DNA from: Acidobacteriota bacterium
GTDB taxonomy: Bacteria > Acidobacteriota > Thermoanaerobaculia > Multivoradales > Multivoraceae
Direction: 5' to 3'
Length of the DNA: 64,000 nucleotides
Assembly: GCA_028877275.1 (NCBI GenBank)
Contig: JAPPFP010000022.1
Coordinates: 36,795 to 100,794 of the forward strand
The position numbers and the translations under genes are program-made. Shown here one piece after another: positions 27,183 to 37,319 of this stretch (the first letter of the stretch is position 1; the number at the start of each line of letters is the position of its first letter). The notes under the pieces were generated by a model. That model saw only the letters and a list, made by a program, of their open reading frames with translations. It ran no database searches and had not been told where the DNA came from.

Positions 27183-28814
27183 ATGCAGGCTCTCAGATCC
27201 AACGTCGACGTCCGGTCGGAGCAGTTCAGGAAGAACCGCGCCGACATTCTTGAGCAGATAGACCAGGTAAACGACCTGCTCGAGCAGGTGGCCGGCGGGG
27301 GCGGGCCGGAGGCGATGAACCGCTTGCGGAGCCGTGGCAGGCTGCCGGTGCGCGAACGCGTGGCGAACGCTCTCGACCGGGACAGTCCGTTCCTCGAGAT
27401 CTCGCCGCTCGCGGCCTGGAACTCCTACTACACGGTCGGCTCCGGGTTCGTGCTCGGTGTCGGCGTGATCTCCGGCACGGAGTGCGTGATCCTCGGTCAC
27501 GACCCGTCGGTTCGTGCCGGCGCCTTCAACGAGTTCAACTCGAAGAAGCTGATGCGCGGCCTGGAGATCGCGCGGGTCAACCGGTTGCCCTACGTCCAGT
27601 TCGTGGAGTCCGCGGGCGCCGACCTGCGCGGCAACACGGGAGACGATCCCGACGCCCAGACGAAGCGCACCGTCGGCCACTTCGCGGAGTCCGGGCGCCT
27701 CTTCTACGAGATATCCGAGCTCTCCAAGATGCGGATTCCGACGGTGTCGATCGTCTTCGGCGCCTCGACCGCGGGCGGCGCCTACCAGCCCGGGATGAGC
27801 GACTACAACATCTTCGTCAAGAACCAGGCGATGGTCTCGCTCGGCGGTCCGCCCCTGGTCAAGATGGCGACCGGCGAAGACGCGGAACCGGAGAGCATCG
27901 GCGGGGCGGACATGCACTGCCGCGTCTCGGGACTGGGCGACTACCTCGCGCAGGACGAGATGGACGGCATCCGCCTGCTGCGCGACGTGGTCCACCACCT
28001 GAACTGGCGCAAGGAAGGCCCTGGGCCGAGCCTGCCGCCCGACGACCCGGTCCTCGACCCGGAGGAGCTGCTCGGCCTCGTCTCGCGCGACCTGCGCTCC
28101 CCGCTGGACATCCGGGAGGTCATCGGCCGGATCGTCGACGGATCGCGCTTCGAGGAGTTCAAGCCGCTCTACGGGCCCACGATCGTCTGCGGCTGGTCGT
28201 CCATCCATGGCTATCCGGTGGGCATTCTGGGCAACAACGGCGCGCTCTTCTCCGAGTCGGCGGAGAAGGCGACCCAGTTCATCCAGCTCTGCAACCAGAT
28301 CGACGTACCGCTGCTGTTCCTGCACAACATCACCGGCTACATCGTCGGCACGGACTACGAGCAGGGCGGGATCACGAAGAACGGTTCGAAGATGATCAAC
28401 GCCGTCGCCAACTCGACCGTGCCCCACCTGTCGGTGATCGTGGGCGCTTCGTACGGGGCCGGCAACTACGGCATGAGCGGCCGCGCCTACGGCACCCGCT
28501 TCACCTACATCTGGCCGACCGCGAAGATCGCGGTCATGGGCCCGGAGCAGATGGCGGGCGTCATGACGATCGTGACCCGGGCGGCGGCGAAGCGGCGCGG
28601 CATCCCCTTCGACGAGGAGGCGGACCGGAAGCGAGCCGCCGGCGTCATCCACTGGGCGGAGAAGCGCTCCCTGGGTCTCTACGCGACCTCCCGGGTTTCC
28701 GACGACGGGATGATCGACCCGCGCGACACCCGCACCGTGCTCGGTCTGTCGCTGTCGGCCTGCCACAGCCGGGCCGTCGAGGGGGCGAAGGGCTATGCGG
28801 TCTTCAGGATGTGA
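27183..28814 (+). CDS. Acyl-CoA carboxylase beta (carboxyltransferase) subunit
   Basis: 543-aa carboxyltransferase. It has both crotonase-like halves: FVESAGADLRGN with FGASTAGGAYQPGMSDYNIF (acyl-CoA side) and VGILGNNGALFSESAEKATQF with LLFLHNITGYIVGTDYE and GASYGAGNYGMSGRAY (biotin side). Length and these motifs resemble methylcrotonyl-CoA or geranyl-CoA carboxylase beta more than propionyl-CoA carboxylase. I start at ATG 27183, since a TTG at 27159 lies inside the hairpin. The biotin-carrying alpha subunit is encoded at 28919; together they would carboxylate an acyl-CoA. The 3' end is partly duplicated 83 bp downstream. Confidence 0.88.
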   Translation: MQALRSNVDVRSEQFRKNRADILEQIDQVNDLLEQVAGGGGPEAMNRLRSRGRLPVRERVANALDRDSPFLEISPLAAWNSYYTVGSGFVLGVGVISGTECVILGHDPSVRAGAFNEFNSKKLMRGLEIARVNRLPYVQFVESAGADLRGNTGDDPDAQTKRTVGHFAESGRLFYEISELSKMRIPTVSIVFGASTAGGAYQPGMSDYNIFVKNQAMVSLGGPPLVKMATGEDAEPESIGGADMHCRVSGLGDYLAQDEMDGIRLLRDVVHHLNWRKEGPGPSLPPDDPVLDPEELLGLVSRDLRSPLDIREVIGRIVDGSRFEEFKPLYGPTIVCGWSSIHGYPVGILGNNGALFSESAEKATQFIQLCNQIDVPLLFLHNITGYIVGTDYEQGGITKNGSKMINAVANSTVPHLSVIVGASYGAGNYGMSGRAYGTRFTYIWPTAKIAVMGPEQMAGVMTIVTRAAAKRRGIPFDEEADRKRAAGVIHWAEKRSLGLYATSRVSDDGMIDPRDTRTVLGLSLSACHSRAVEGAKGYAVFRM

Positions 28815-28908
28815 GCAAGGCGTGATCCCTCCGGCTTTCCACGACTGCTCGCTGCGACCCCAGGGGGCACGATGCTTCTTCGGTCTTCAGGATGTGAGTT
28901 CGGCGTGA
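28798..28908 (+). repeat. Imperfect direct repeat of the carboxylase-beta 3' end
   Basis: CGGTCTTCAGGATGTGAG, covering the last codons and stop of the beta-subunit gene, is at 28798-28815 and again, identically, at 28881-28898; both are followed within three bases by GGCGTGAT. The spacer holds no gene. It looks like a local duplication that lengthened the gap before the alpha-subunit gene. Confidence 0.85.
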
Positions 28909-28918
28909 TGAGGGCGGC

Positions 28919-30922
28919 ATGATCACGCGGCTCTTGGTCGCCAACAGGGCGGAGATCGCGCGGCGGATCTTCCGCTCGGCGCGTGAGATGGGCATCGCAA
29001 CGGTCGCCGTCTATGCCGACGGCGACGCGGATGCGCCCTTCGTGGCCGAGGCCGATGTCGGCGTTGCGCTCGATGGCCGGTCGTCGGCGGAGACCTACCT
29101 GGACATCGAGAAGGTGCTGGCCGCGGCCGCGCGCACTCGCGCCGACGCGATTCACCCCGGCTACGGCTTCCTGTCCGAGAACGCGGACTTCGCCCGAGCC
29201 GTGACCGAGGCCGGGCTGGTCTGGGTCGGCCCGTCGCCCGAAGCGATCGCCGCGATGGGCGACAAGCTCTCCGCGAAGGAGTTGATGCGAGAGGCGGGCG
29301 TGCCCACGCTTCAGGCCGTCGAGCTCGGCGACGGCGCCGACCTGGTCGCGGCGGCCGCGGAAGTCGGCTTCCCGGTCCTGGTCAAGGCGGCGGCGGGCGG
29401 CGGCGGCCGCGGCATGCGGGTCGTCGAGTCGGAAGACGGACTGTCCGACGCCGTCGAGGGCGCGCGCCGCGAGGCGGAGGCCGCGTTCGGCGACGGCACC
29501 GTGTTCCTCGAGCGCTGGCTCGCTTCGTCACGCCACGTCGAGATCCAGATCCTGGGCGACCTGCACGGCAACCTCGTCCACTGCTTCGAGCGGGAGTGCT
29601 CCATCCAGCGCCGCCACCAGAAGATCATCGAGGAGGCGCCGTCGCCGGTCGTCAGCGAGGATTTGCGAGCCCGCATGGGCGCCGCGGCGGTGGCGGCCGG
29701 ACAGGCGATCGGCTACAGCTCGGCGGGCACGGTGGAGTTCCTGGTCGAGCAGCCGGCGGACGGCTCCGCTCCGACCGACTTCCGGTTCCTGGAGGTGAAC
29801 ACCCGCCTGCAGGTCGAACATCCGGTCACCGAGGAGATCACCGGCCTCGACCTGGTACGCGAGCAGTTGCGGATCGCTCAGGGGGAGCCTCTCGGTTTCG
29901 GCCAGGACGACCTGGCGATCGGCGGCCACGCGATCGAAGCGCGGCTCTACGCCGAGGATCCGGCGAACGACTTCCTGCCCCAGACCGGGCGGATCGAGCG
30001 GTGGCAGCCAGTGTCCAGCACGAACGCCCGGTTCGACTCGGGCGTGGAAAGCGGCAGCGACGTCGGCATCGAGTTCGATCCGATGCTGGCAAAGGTCATC
30101 GTCGGCGCGCCGAACCGGCGCGAGGCGGCGCTCCGGCTCGCCCGGGTCCTCGAGACGACGCGGATGCAGGGCATTCGGACCAACCGCGACTTCCTCGTCG
30201 CGACGCTGCGGTCGCCCGAGTTCCTTGCCGGCGACACGACGACCGACTTCATCGAGCGGGTTGCGCCCGAACCCGTGCGCCTGCCGTCGGCCCACGAGAT
30301 GGTCGCCGCGGGGATCTGCGCGGCGATGGCCGCCCAGCACGATCGCCGGCAGGCGGCCCGCATTCATCCGACGATCAGGAGCGGCTGGCGAAACACGGTC
30401 ATGCCCTACGAGCGGACCGACTTCGAGACCGGCGCCGGCGACGCGCTGCGCATCGAGTACCGGATCCAGCGCGACGGCCGGTTCGATACGCGCGCTACGT
30501 CGGGAGACGATGAGCCGAGCCACCACTTGGTCGAACTCCGTCGGCGCACCGGGGATGGTGTCGAGGTCGTCATCGACGGGCGCAGACTGCGGTCGACCGT
30601 CACCTCCTCGGGCGACCGCTGGCTCGTCCATGGCCCGGAGGGCGACGTCGAACTGCGCGAACTCCCTCGCTTCCCCGTCGCCGGCCTGGAGGCAGTCGCC
30701 GGCGGCCTGACCGCGCCGATGCCGGGCAAGGTGATCACGACCCACGCCGAGGTCGGGGACCGGGTCGAGTCGGGTCAGCTCCTCCTGGTTGTGGAAGCGA
30801 TGAAGATGGAGCACCGGGTGACGGCGCCGGCGCCGGGCACGGTCTCGGAGTTCCGTGTCGCCGAGGGCGAGCAGGTCGGGAACGGCGAGTTGCTCGTCGT
30901 GATCGACGAGGACGCCGCTTAG
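28919..30922 (+). CDS. Acyl-CoA carboxylase alpha subunit (biotin carboxylase + biotin carrier)
   Basis: 667-aa biotin carboxylase. The N-terminal LLVANRAEIARRIFRSA and DAIHPGYGFLSENADFA are the BC start; the ATP-grasp has VKAAAGGGGRGMRVVES and HVEIQILGD, with ERECSIQRRHQKIIEEAPSP and FLEVNTRLQVEHPVTEE. A BT-type middle region follows. The C-terminal BCCP has VVEAMKMEH with the biotinylated lysine at about residue 629. This alpha architecture and size match methylcrotonyl- and geranyl-CoA carboxylases. With the beta subunit and the following enoyl-CoA hydratase the cluster fits leucine-type or isoprenoid acid breakdown, but the substrate is not fixed by sequence. Start ATG 28919 follows GAGGGCGGC. 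Confidence 0.9.
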   Translation: MITRLLVANRAEIARRIFRSAREMGIATVAVYADGDADAPFVAEADVGVALDGRSSAETYLDIEKVLAAAARTRADAIHPGYGFLSENADFARAVTEAGLVWVGPSPEAIAAMGDKLSAKELMREAGVPTLQAVELGDGADLVAAAAEVGFPVLVKAAAGGGGRGMRVVESEDGLSDAVEGARREAEAAFGDGTVFLERWLASSRHVEIQILGDLHGNLVHCFERECSIQRRHQKIIEEAPSPVVSEDLRARMGAAAVAAGQAIGYSSAGTVEFLVEQPADGSAPTDFRFLEVNTRLQVEHPVTEEITGLDLVREQLRIAQGEPLGFGQDDLAIGGHAIEARLYAEDPANDFLPQTGRIERWQPVSSTNARFDSGVESGSDVGIEFDPMLAKVIVGAPNRREAALRLARVLETTRMQGIRTNRDFLVATLRSPEFLAGDTTTDFIERVAPEPVRLPSAHEMVAAGICAAMAAQHDRRQAARIHPTIRSGWRNTVMPYERTDFETGAGDALRIEYRIQRDGRFDTRATSGDDEPSHHLVELRRRTGDGVEVVIDGRRLRSTVTSSGDRWLVHGPEGDVELRELPRFPVAGLEAVAGGLTAPMPGKVITTHAEVGDRVESGQLLLVVEAMKMEHRVTAPAPGTVSEFRVAEGEQVGNGELLVVIDEDAA

Positions 30923-30953
30923 GTCGCGGGGCGTTGACGCGAGGAGGATCTGC

Positions 30954-31757
30954 ATGTCGAACCAGCCCGGTACGGAGTGCACGCTCTACGAGGTCAGGAG
31001 CGGCGCCGCCTGGATCACGCTGAACCGTCCGGAACGGCGGAACGCGCTGTCGCCGACGCTGGTCACGGAGGTTCATGACCACCTGGCCGCGGCGCAGGCC
31101 GACGACAGCGTGCGCTCGATTGTCATCACGGGCGCCGGCAAGGGCTTCTGCTCGGGCGCCGATCTCAAACGGCAGCCCGGCGAGAGCGAGCCGGACCGCA
31201 TCGTGCCCTATCCGGACGTGCTGACCGCGATCTGGGAGGGCGAGAAGCCGGTGATCGCCGCCGTGAACGGCCATGCCTTCGCCGGCGGTCTGGGCATGGT
31301 CGCGGCTTCGGACCTCGTGATCACCGCCGAGGAGGCGATGTTCAGCTTCAGCGAGGTCCGGATCGGTGTCATCCCGGCGATCATCGCCGTCGTCTGCCTG
31401 CGCAAGCTCGGGCCGCACCACGGCATGCGGCTGTTCCTGACCGGCGACCGGTTCAGCGGCGGCCAGGCGGTGGAGTACGGCCTTGCCCACAAGGCGGTGC
31501 CGCGCGACGACCTGATGGCGACGGTTCAGGAGGAGATTGACGCGATCAACCTGGGCGGCCCGAACGCGGTCGTCGAGTGCAAGAAGCTGGTGCGGGCGGT
31601 CCCCGACATCTCGCTCGCCGAGGGATTCGAACTGACCCAGGGCTGGAGCCGGCGGATGTTCCAGAGCGAGGAGGCGGCCGAGGGCATGGCGGCCTTCCGC
31701 GAGAAGCGCAAGCCAAGCTGGGCGGCGGCGGTCGGGTCCAGCGGAGAGTCGTCGTGA
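30954..31757 (+). CDS. Enoyl-CoA hydratase/isomerase family protein
   Basis: 267-aa crotonase-fold enzyme. AWITLNRPERRNALS at the start, VITGAGKGFCSGADLK (oxyanion hole Gly) and VNGHAFAGGLGMVAASDLVI (second oxyanion Gly) are intact; FSFSEVRIGVIPAII carries the usual acidic residues. SD GAGGAGGATCTGC precedes the ATG. In a carboxylase operon it is a good candidate for the hydratase step after carboxylation (methylglutaconyl-CoA type), but other enoyl-CoA roles are open. Its stop shares GTGA with the GST start. Confidence 0.85.
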   Translation: MSNQPGTECTLYEVRSGAAWITLNRPERRNALSPTLVTEVHDHLAAAQADDSVRSIVITGAGKGFCSGADLKRQPGESEPDRIVPYPDVLTAIWEGEKPVIAAVNGHAFAGGLGMVAASDLVITAEEAMFSFSEVRIGVIPAIIAVVCLRKLGPHHGMRLFLTGDRFSGGQAVEYGLAHKAVPRDDLMATVQEEIDAINLGGPNAVVECKKLVRAVPDISLAEGFELTQGWSRRMFQSEEAAEGMAAFREKRKPSWAAAVGSSGESS

Positions 31758-32365
31758 CGATTCAGCTCTACCACTGCCAGGGCGCCCGGTCGCTGCGTGC
31801 CGTCTGGACGCTGGAGGAGATGGGCATCGACTACGACCTGCACGTCCTGCCGTTCCCGCCGCGGGTGTTCAAGAAGGACTACCTCGGCACCAACCTCCTC
31901 GGCACGGTGCCCTACATGATCGACGGCGACGTTCACATGACGGAGTCTTCTGGGATCGCGAAGTACCTGGTCGACCGCTACGGCCCGACGCCGCTGGCCG
32001 TCGACGTGAACGACCCGGAGTACGGCTCGTACCTGAACTGGCTGTTCTACAGCGACGCGACGCTGACCTTCCCGCAGACCCTCTTCCTGCGGTACACGCG
32101 GCTCGAGCCCGAGGAACGCCGGGTCCCGCAGGTCGCGGAGGACTACCGGAAGTGGTTCCTGGGCCGGTTGCGGCTGGTCGAGTCGGCGACCTCGGACGGC
32201 CGCGACTTTCTGTGCTGCGGCCGCTTCACCATCGCCGACATCTGCGTCGGCTACGGCCTGAAGCTCGCCGCCTCGCTCGGCATCGACGACTTCGGCGACA
32301 ACGTGCGGCGCTACTGGACCGAGCTGCAGCAAGTCCCCTCGTACCAGCGGATCCGCGAGGTCTGA
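31754..32365 (+). CDS. Glutathione S-transferase family protein
   Basis: 203-aa GST. The N-terminal thioredoxin-like domain has IQLYHCQGARSLRAVWTLEEMG, FPPRVFKKDYLGTNLLGTVPYMID (cis-Pro) and MTESSGIAKYLVDRYG; the helical C-terminal domain has GRFTIADICVGYGLKLA with the N-capping box. GTG start at 31754 overlaps the hydratase by GTGA. The Cys or Ser at the usual catalytic place (LYHCQGARS) suggests a beta- or theta-like class. Likely a detoxifying or isomerising step tied to the acyl-CoA operon. Confidence 0.84.
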   Translation: MTIQLYHCQGARSLRAVWTLEEMGIDYDLHVLPFPPRVFKKDYLGTNLLGTVPYMIDGDVHMTESSGIAKYLVDRYGPTPLAVDVNDPEYGSYLNWLFYSDATLTFPQTLFLRYTRLEPEERRVPQVAEDYRKWFLGRLRLVESATSDGRDFLCCGRFTIADICVGYGLKLAASLGIDDFGDNVRRYWTELQQVPSYQRIREV

Positions 32366-32376
32366 GGCTGCGCGGA

Positions 32377-32919
32377 GTGGTACGGCGTCGGTTGTACCCG
32401 CCCGAGGCGCGGCCGGATTGTCGGTTCGCCGGCCCTCTGGCCGGCATCTGGATCCTGGCACTCACGCTCGTCGCCTGCGGCCCGACCCAGAACCTGCCAA
32501 CCCCCGAGCAGCCGATCGCCTACGACCACCAGGTCCACATCGAGGCTGGGTTGGAGTGCGTTCGTTGCCATCGCGGCGCGGAGGAGGGGGTTCATGCGGG
32601 GATGCCGTCGGTGCAGGCCTGTGCCGGCTGCCATCGGAGGGAGATTCCCGATCATCCCGAGGTTCAAAAGGTGATGCTCGCGAACGAGAACAGGGAGCCG
32701 ATCCTGTGGGCGAAAGTCAACGTGATTCCCGACTCGGCGATGGTGCACTTCAACCATCGGGCGCATGCCCGGGCGGGGATCGAGTGTCTGACCTGCCACG
32801 GTGACGTGGCTTCGATGACGGTGGCGGAGCCGGTGCGCAACGTGGCCGACATGGGCTGGTGCGTCGAGTGCCACCGCGAGAACGAGGCCAGCGACGACTG
32901 CCTGGCGTGCCACCGGTGA
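32377..32919 (+). CDS. Pentaheme c-type cytochrome, ActA-like
   Basis: About 180-aa exported multiheme cytochrome with five CxxCH sites: CVRCH, CAGCH, CLTCH, CVECH and CLACH. A hydrophobic segment ending in LALTLVACG precedes them and is either a membrane anchor or a lipobox. Five hemes and the following Mo-type, Fe-S, NrfD and DUF3341 genes fit ActA of alternative complex III. The start is doubtful: GTG at 32377 is the first in-frame choice, TTG at 32392 and CTG at 32437 are others, and a repeat hairpin covers 32428-32445. It would take electrons from the complex and hand them to a soluble cytochrome or oxidase. Confidence 0.78.
   Translation: MVRRRLYPPEARPDCRFAGPLAGIWILALTLVACGPTQNLPTPEQPIAYDHQVHIEAGLECVRCHRGAEEGVHAGMPSVQACAGCHRREIPDHPEVQKVMLANENREPILWAKVNVIPDSAMVHFNHRAHARAGIECLTCHGDVASMTVAEPVRNVADMGWCVECHRENEASDDCLACHR
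32383..32445. repeat. REP-like hairpin repeat, copy 3, with GTCGGTT core
   Basis: After the GST stop comes GGCGTCGGTTGTACCC (32384-32399) and then a perfect hairpin GCCGGCC (32428-32434), loop CTCT, GGCCGGC (32439-32445). Copies 1 and 2 have the same 7-bp stem with a 4-nt loop. This copy overlaps the presumed N-terminal codons of the cytochrome gene. Confidence 0.6.
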
Positions 32920-32926
32920 GGACGGG

Positions 32927-35223
32927 ATGAGCGGCGGCGACGGCAAGCGCGGCGAACCGCGGGTGACGATCGGGCGGCGGGACTTCTTCAAGGTCTACGC
33001 GGCGGCGGGCGTGGCGGTACTGGAGGGCTGCCGCCGGCGCGATCAGGAGCTGATCGAGTCGCCGGCTCGGCGGAGCACGGCTCTGCCCGGCGCCTCCGTG
33101 TGGAGGCGCTCGATCTGCGAACAGTGCGGCGCCGGCTGCGAGATCGAAGTGCGGACGGTCGACCGGCTGGCGAAGAAGATCGAGGGGTTGCCTTCCGGCT
33201 TCGTCAACGCGGGCGGCGTCTGCGCGCTCGGGCACTCCGCCCTGCAGGAGCTGTATCACCCGGACCGGGTGACGGAGCCGATGCGGCGGGGTGCTTCGGG
33301 CGAACTCGAGCCGATTCCGTGGGAGGAAGCGTTGGAAACGGTAGCGGCGGCGATTGCGGAGGCTCCCGAGCGGGCGACGCTCGTGTCCGGTTCGCCGTCG
33401 GGACCGCTGCTCGGCTTGTGGCGGCGCTTCGCGGCGGCGGTCGGCGCGTCGCCGCCGATTCACTGGCAGCCGACCGATGCCGTCGTCGAGCGCGCGGCCG
33501 CGCGCCTCGCGTTCGGTGAGTCGACGCGGCCGGCCTACGACCTGGCTCGGGCCGACTACGTTGTCTCCGTCGGTGTTCCCTTCCTCGATCGGTGGCGTAG
33601 TCCCGTTCACTTCGGCGCCGCCTGGGCCGAACTCACGGCCGACCGGCGCGGCAAGCTGGTCCAGGTCGAGGCGCGACACTCGCTGACCGCCGCCAACGCC
33701 GACGACTGGCTGCCGGTGCGGCCGGGCAGCGAGGGGTTCTTCGCGCGCGGCGTCGCCGGACTCCTGCTCGGATCGGGAGCGGTCGGGGAGGAGGAGCGGG
33801 CGGCCTACGAGGCGCTCTATCCCGAGGCGCCGCCCGACCTCGCGGCGACCGCCGAGCGCTGCGGTATCGATGCCGGCCGGATCGAGCACCTCGCCGCCGA
33901 GCTTGCTCGTGCCCGCCGGCCGCTGGTGATGGTCGGCGGATCGGCGCTCGACGGCGAGAACGGTGTCGCTGCGAGCGCGGCGGCACTCGCGCTCAACCTG
34001 CTGCTGGGCGCGGTGGGCCGCGAGGGCGGCGTCTTCGCCGGCGTCGACTTCGGTTTCGAGAACCGGCTGGCCGGTGAAGCGGCCGCGGCGCTACCGCCGG
34101 CGGCGCTGTCGGACCGGCTGGCCGGGGAGGGCGAATCGGGCGTTCTCGTCGTGTCGGAGGCCGATCCGCTGCACGGCGTACCGGGCCTCGAAGCAGCCTT
34201 CGATGGCGCCGGCACGGTAGTCGCTCTCTCCGCTTTCTTCGATGACACCACGTCGCGGGCCGACCTCGTGCTGCCAGTTCAGACCGACCTGGAGCGCTTC
34301 CAGGCGGTGGAGCCGGATCCGGTGCATGGCGTTCCGGCCCTGCTCATCGCATCGCCGGTCGTGGCGCCGCGAGGCGAGGCGCGGCATCCCGGCGACGTGG
34401 CGCTGGCGCTGGCCGCGGCCGCCGGCAGCGCTCTGCCGTGGCCGGGCTTCCAGGAGGCGGTCGAATCGGCGCTAAGCGACGCCTTCGGGGTGACGCGGGC
34501 GGCCGACGACGATGCGAGCGACCCGGCCGCCCTGCCGGCGCCGCTGATCGCCGGCGCGCTGAACGCGCGGCAGTTCGTGCGGCGGACGACGGATGCCGGC
34601 GGTCTGGTGGGAACCGGGGAGATGAGACGCGCACCCGCCGCGCTGGCTTCGGGGGATGCGGACGAGGCGCCGGGCCCAATTCCCGATCCGGCTTCTCTCC
34701 CGGCGCCGTCCGCTCCGGCGGGCGTCGAGTCCTTCGCGATGATTCCCTTCGAGTCGCCGAAGCTGGGCGACGGCCGCGGCGCCAACCGGCCGTGGCTGCA
34801 GGAGCTGCCGGACCCGTTGTCGACGGTGATGTGGGGGTCCTGGGTGGAGATGGCCTCAACCGATGCGGATCGGCTGGGCATCCACACCGGCGACATCGTG
34901 CGGTTGACCGGAACCGCGGCGGAGATCGAACTGCCGGCGATCGTGCTGCCCACGGTGAGGCCCGGTTCCGTCGGCGTGCCGGTCGGCGGCGGTCACGCGG
35001 ACTACGGCCGCTACGCCCGCGGCAGGGGCGTCAATGTGAACGCCCTGCTCGATCCGGATCGCCGCGTGGCGGGCGCCGGCGCGTTCGCCCGGGGAGACGT
35101 CCGGGTGCGGGTCGAACGCCTGCGCCGGCCGCGCCGCGCCGAGCGGCCCGTGATCTACGGCCGCGGCCTGCGGCAGGCCGAGGAGATACCGGTCGGCTGG
35201 GCGCCGCACGATGGAGGGAAGGC

Positions 35224-35227
<4 letters not shown>
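32927..35227 (+). CDS. Molybdopterin-oxidoreductase-like subunit, ActB1-like
   Basis: 766-aa protein with a Tat motif GRRDFFK (Arg17-Arg18). N-terminal CEQCGAGC...VCALGH gives a [4Fe-4S] set Cys64, Cys67, Cys71 and Cys99. The rest is the DMSO-reductase-like fold: RVTEPMRRG, PIPWEEALE, then LVVSEADPLHGVPGL, DTTSRADLVLPVQTDLER, and a C-terminal molydopterin-dinucleotide-like domain (LGIHTGDIVRLTG). In ACIII this subunit has the fold but usually no molybdenum; nothing in the sequence settles whether a cofactor is present. Shorter than true catalytic enzymes of this class. It ends in ATGA with the Fe-S gene. Confidence 0.8.
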
Positions 35228-35921
<694 letters not shown>

Positions 35922-35925
<4 letters not shown>

Positions 35926-37319
35926 CGAGCGAGGCCCAGCGGCCGGCCAGGGAACTCGACGGCGAGCTGCTCGGCCGCCTCGACCGGCGACGTCCAGGCC
36001 TGTTCGTCGGCTCCCTCGCCAGCGGCGCTCTGGTCCTCGTCTTCCTCTACTGCTGGGGCTACCAGATCGCGAACGGCATCGGCGTCACCGGCATCAACCG
36101 GCCGGTGTTCTGGGGCTTTTACATCATCAACTTCGTCTTCTGGATCGGCATCAGCCACGCCGGCACGCTGATCTCGGCGATCCTGCGGGTGACCAAGGCG
36201 GAGTGGCGGCGGCCGGTCACCCGTTCAGCCGAGGCGATCACCCTGTTCGCGCTCGCGATCGGCGGCCTGTTCCCGCTGATTCACCTCGGCAGGGTGACGA
36301 TCTTCTACTACATGATCCCGTACCCGAACAGCCGGATGCTGTGGCCGAACTTCCGGTCGCCCCTGGTCTGGGACATCGCCGCGATCACGACCTACATCAT
36401 CGGCAGCGCGCTCTACCTGTTCCTGCCGTTGATCCCGGACGCGGCGGTGATGCGGGACCGCGCGGCGGCCGGCCTCAAGAAGCGCTTCTACGCGGTTCTC
36501 GCGCTGGGCTGGCGCGGCACCGCGCAGCAGTGGCACAGCCTGGAGTGGGGGATTCGCATCCTGGCGGTGGCGATCATCCCGGTGGCCGTCTCGGTCCACA
36601 CGATCGTGTCCTGGGACTTCGCGATGACCCAGACGCCGGGCTGGAAGAGCACGATCTTCGGCCCCTACTTCGTCGTCGGTGCGATCTTCTCGGGGATCGC
36701 GGTGCTGATGATCGCGATGGCGCTGCTCCGGCGCGGCCTCGCGCTCGAGCGCTTCCTGACCGACCGGGTGTTCAACAACCTCGGCCTCCTGTTCGTGACG
36801 ATGTCCCTGGTCTGGGGCTACTTCACGTTTGCCGAGCACCTGACCGTCTGGTACAGCGGCGATCTGTTCGAGAAGAACGTGCATCACGTCCTGCTGCATG
36901 GCGACTTCGCGGTCCCGTTCTGGACGATGGTCGTGGTCAACCTCGTGATCCCGGTGGCCGTGCTCTCCTTCCCGCGCGGCCGGCGGCCGTTGCCGACTGC
37001 CCTGGTCGGCTGCGGCGTGCTGGTGGGCATGTGGCTCGAACGGTTCCTGATCGTCGTGCCGGCCCTCTCGACGCCGCGGCTGGCCTACAGCATCGGCGAC
37101 TACATGCCGAGCTGGGTGGAACTGGGCATCATGGTCGGGGCGGTCGGCGTCTTCGCCTGCCTCTACTTCACGTTCACCCAGTTGCTCCCGATCGTCTCCG
37201 TGTGGGAGATGCGCGAGGGTTGGCGGCACGCGGGGAGCGGCGAAGCTGGCGGGGCGGAGTCGGACGATGCTCCGACCGCAGTCGCGACCGCGCCGGCGCC
37301 CGGTGGGGGTGCGGCATGA
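35922..37319 (+). CDS. NrfD/PsrC-type quinol-binding membrane subunit, ActC-like
   Basis: 465-aa integral membrane protein with about ten segments, in line with ActC. Motifs: [30 protein letters not shown] and IILFALAIGGLFPLIHLG-type helices, SLEWGIRILAVAIIPVAVSVHTIVSWDFA, and LLFVTMSLVWGYFTFAEHLTVWYSG. This family oxidises or reduces quinones at the periplasmic face. The start is the GTG at 35922, sharing GTGA with the Fe-S gene. C-terminal tail of about 40 residues is soluble and low in complexity (Ala/Gly/Pro). Only one NrfD gene is present; canonical ACIII has two (ActC and ActF). Confidence 0.87.

Noticed and set aside
26064..28766. 900-aa minus-strand frame across ligase and carboxylase genes
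   Set aside because: It is antisense to two well-supported enzymes and has no motifs; long shadow frames are expected in GC-rich DNA.
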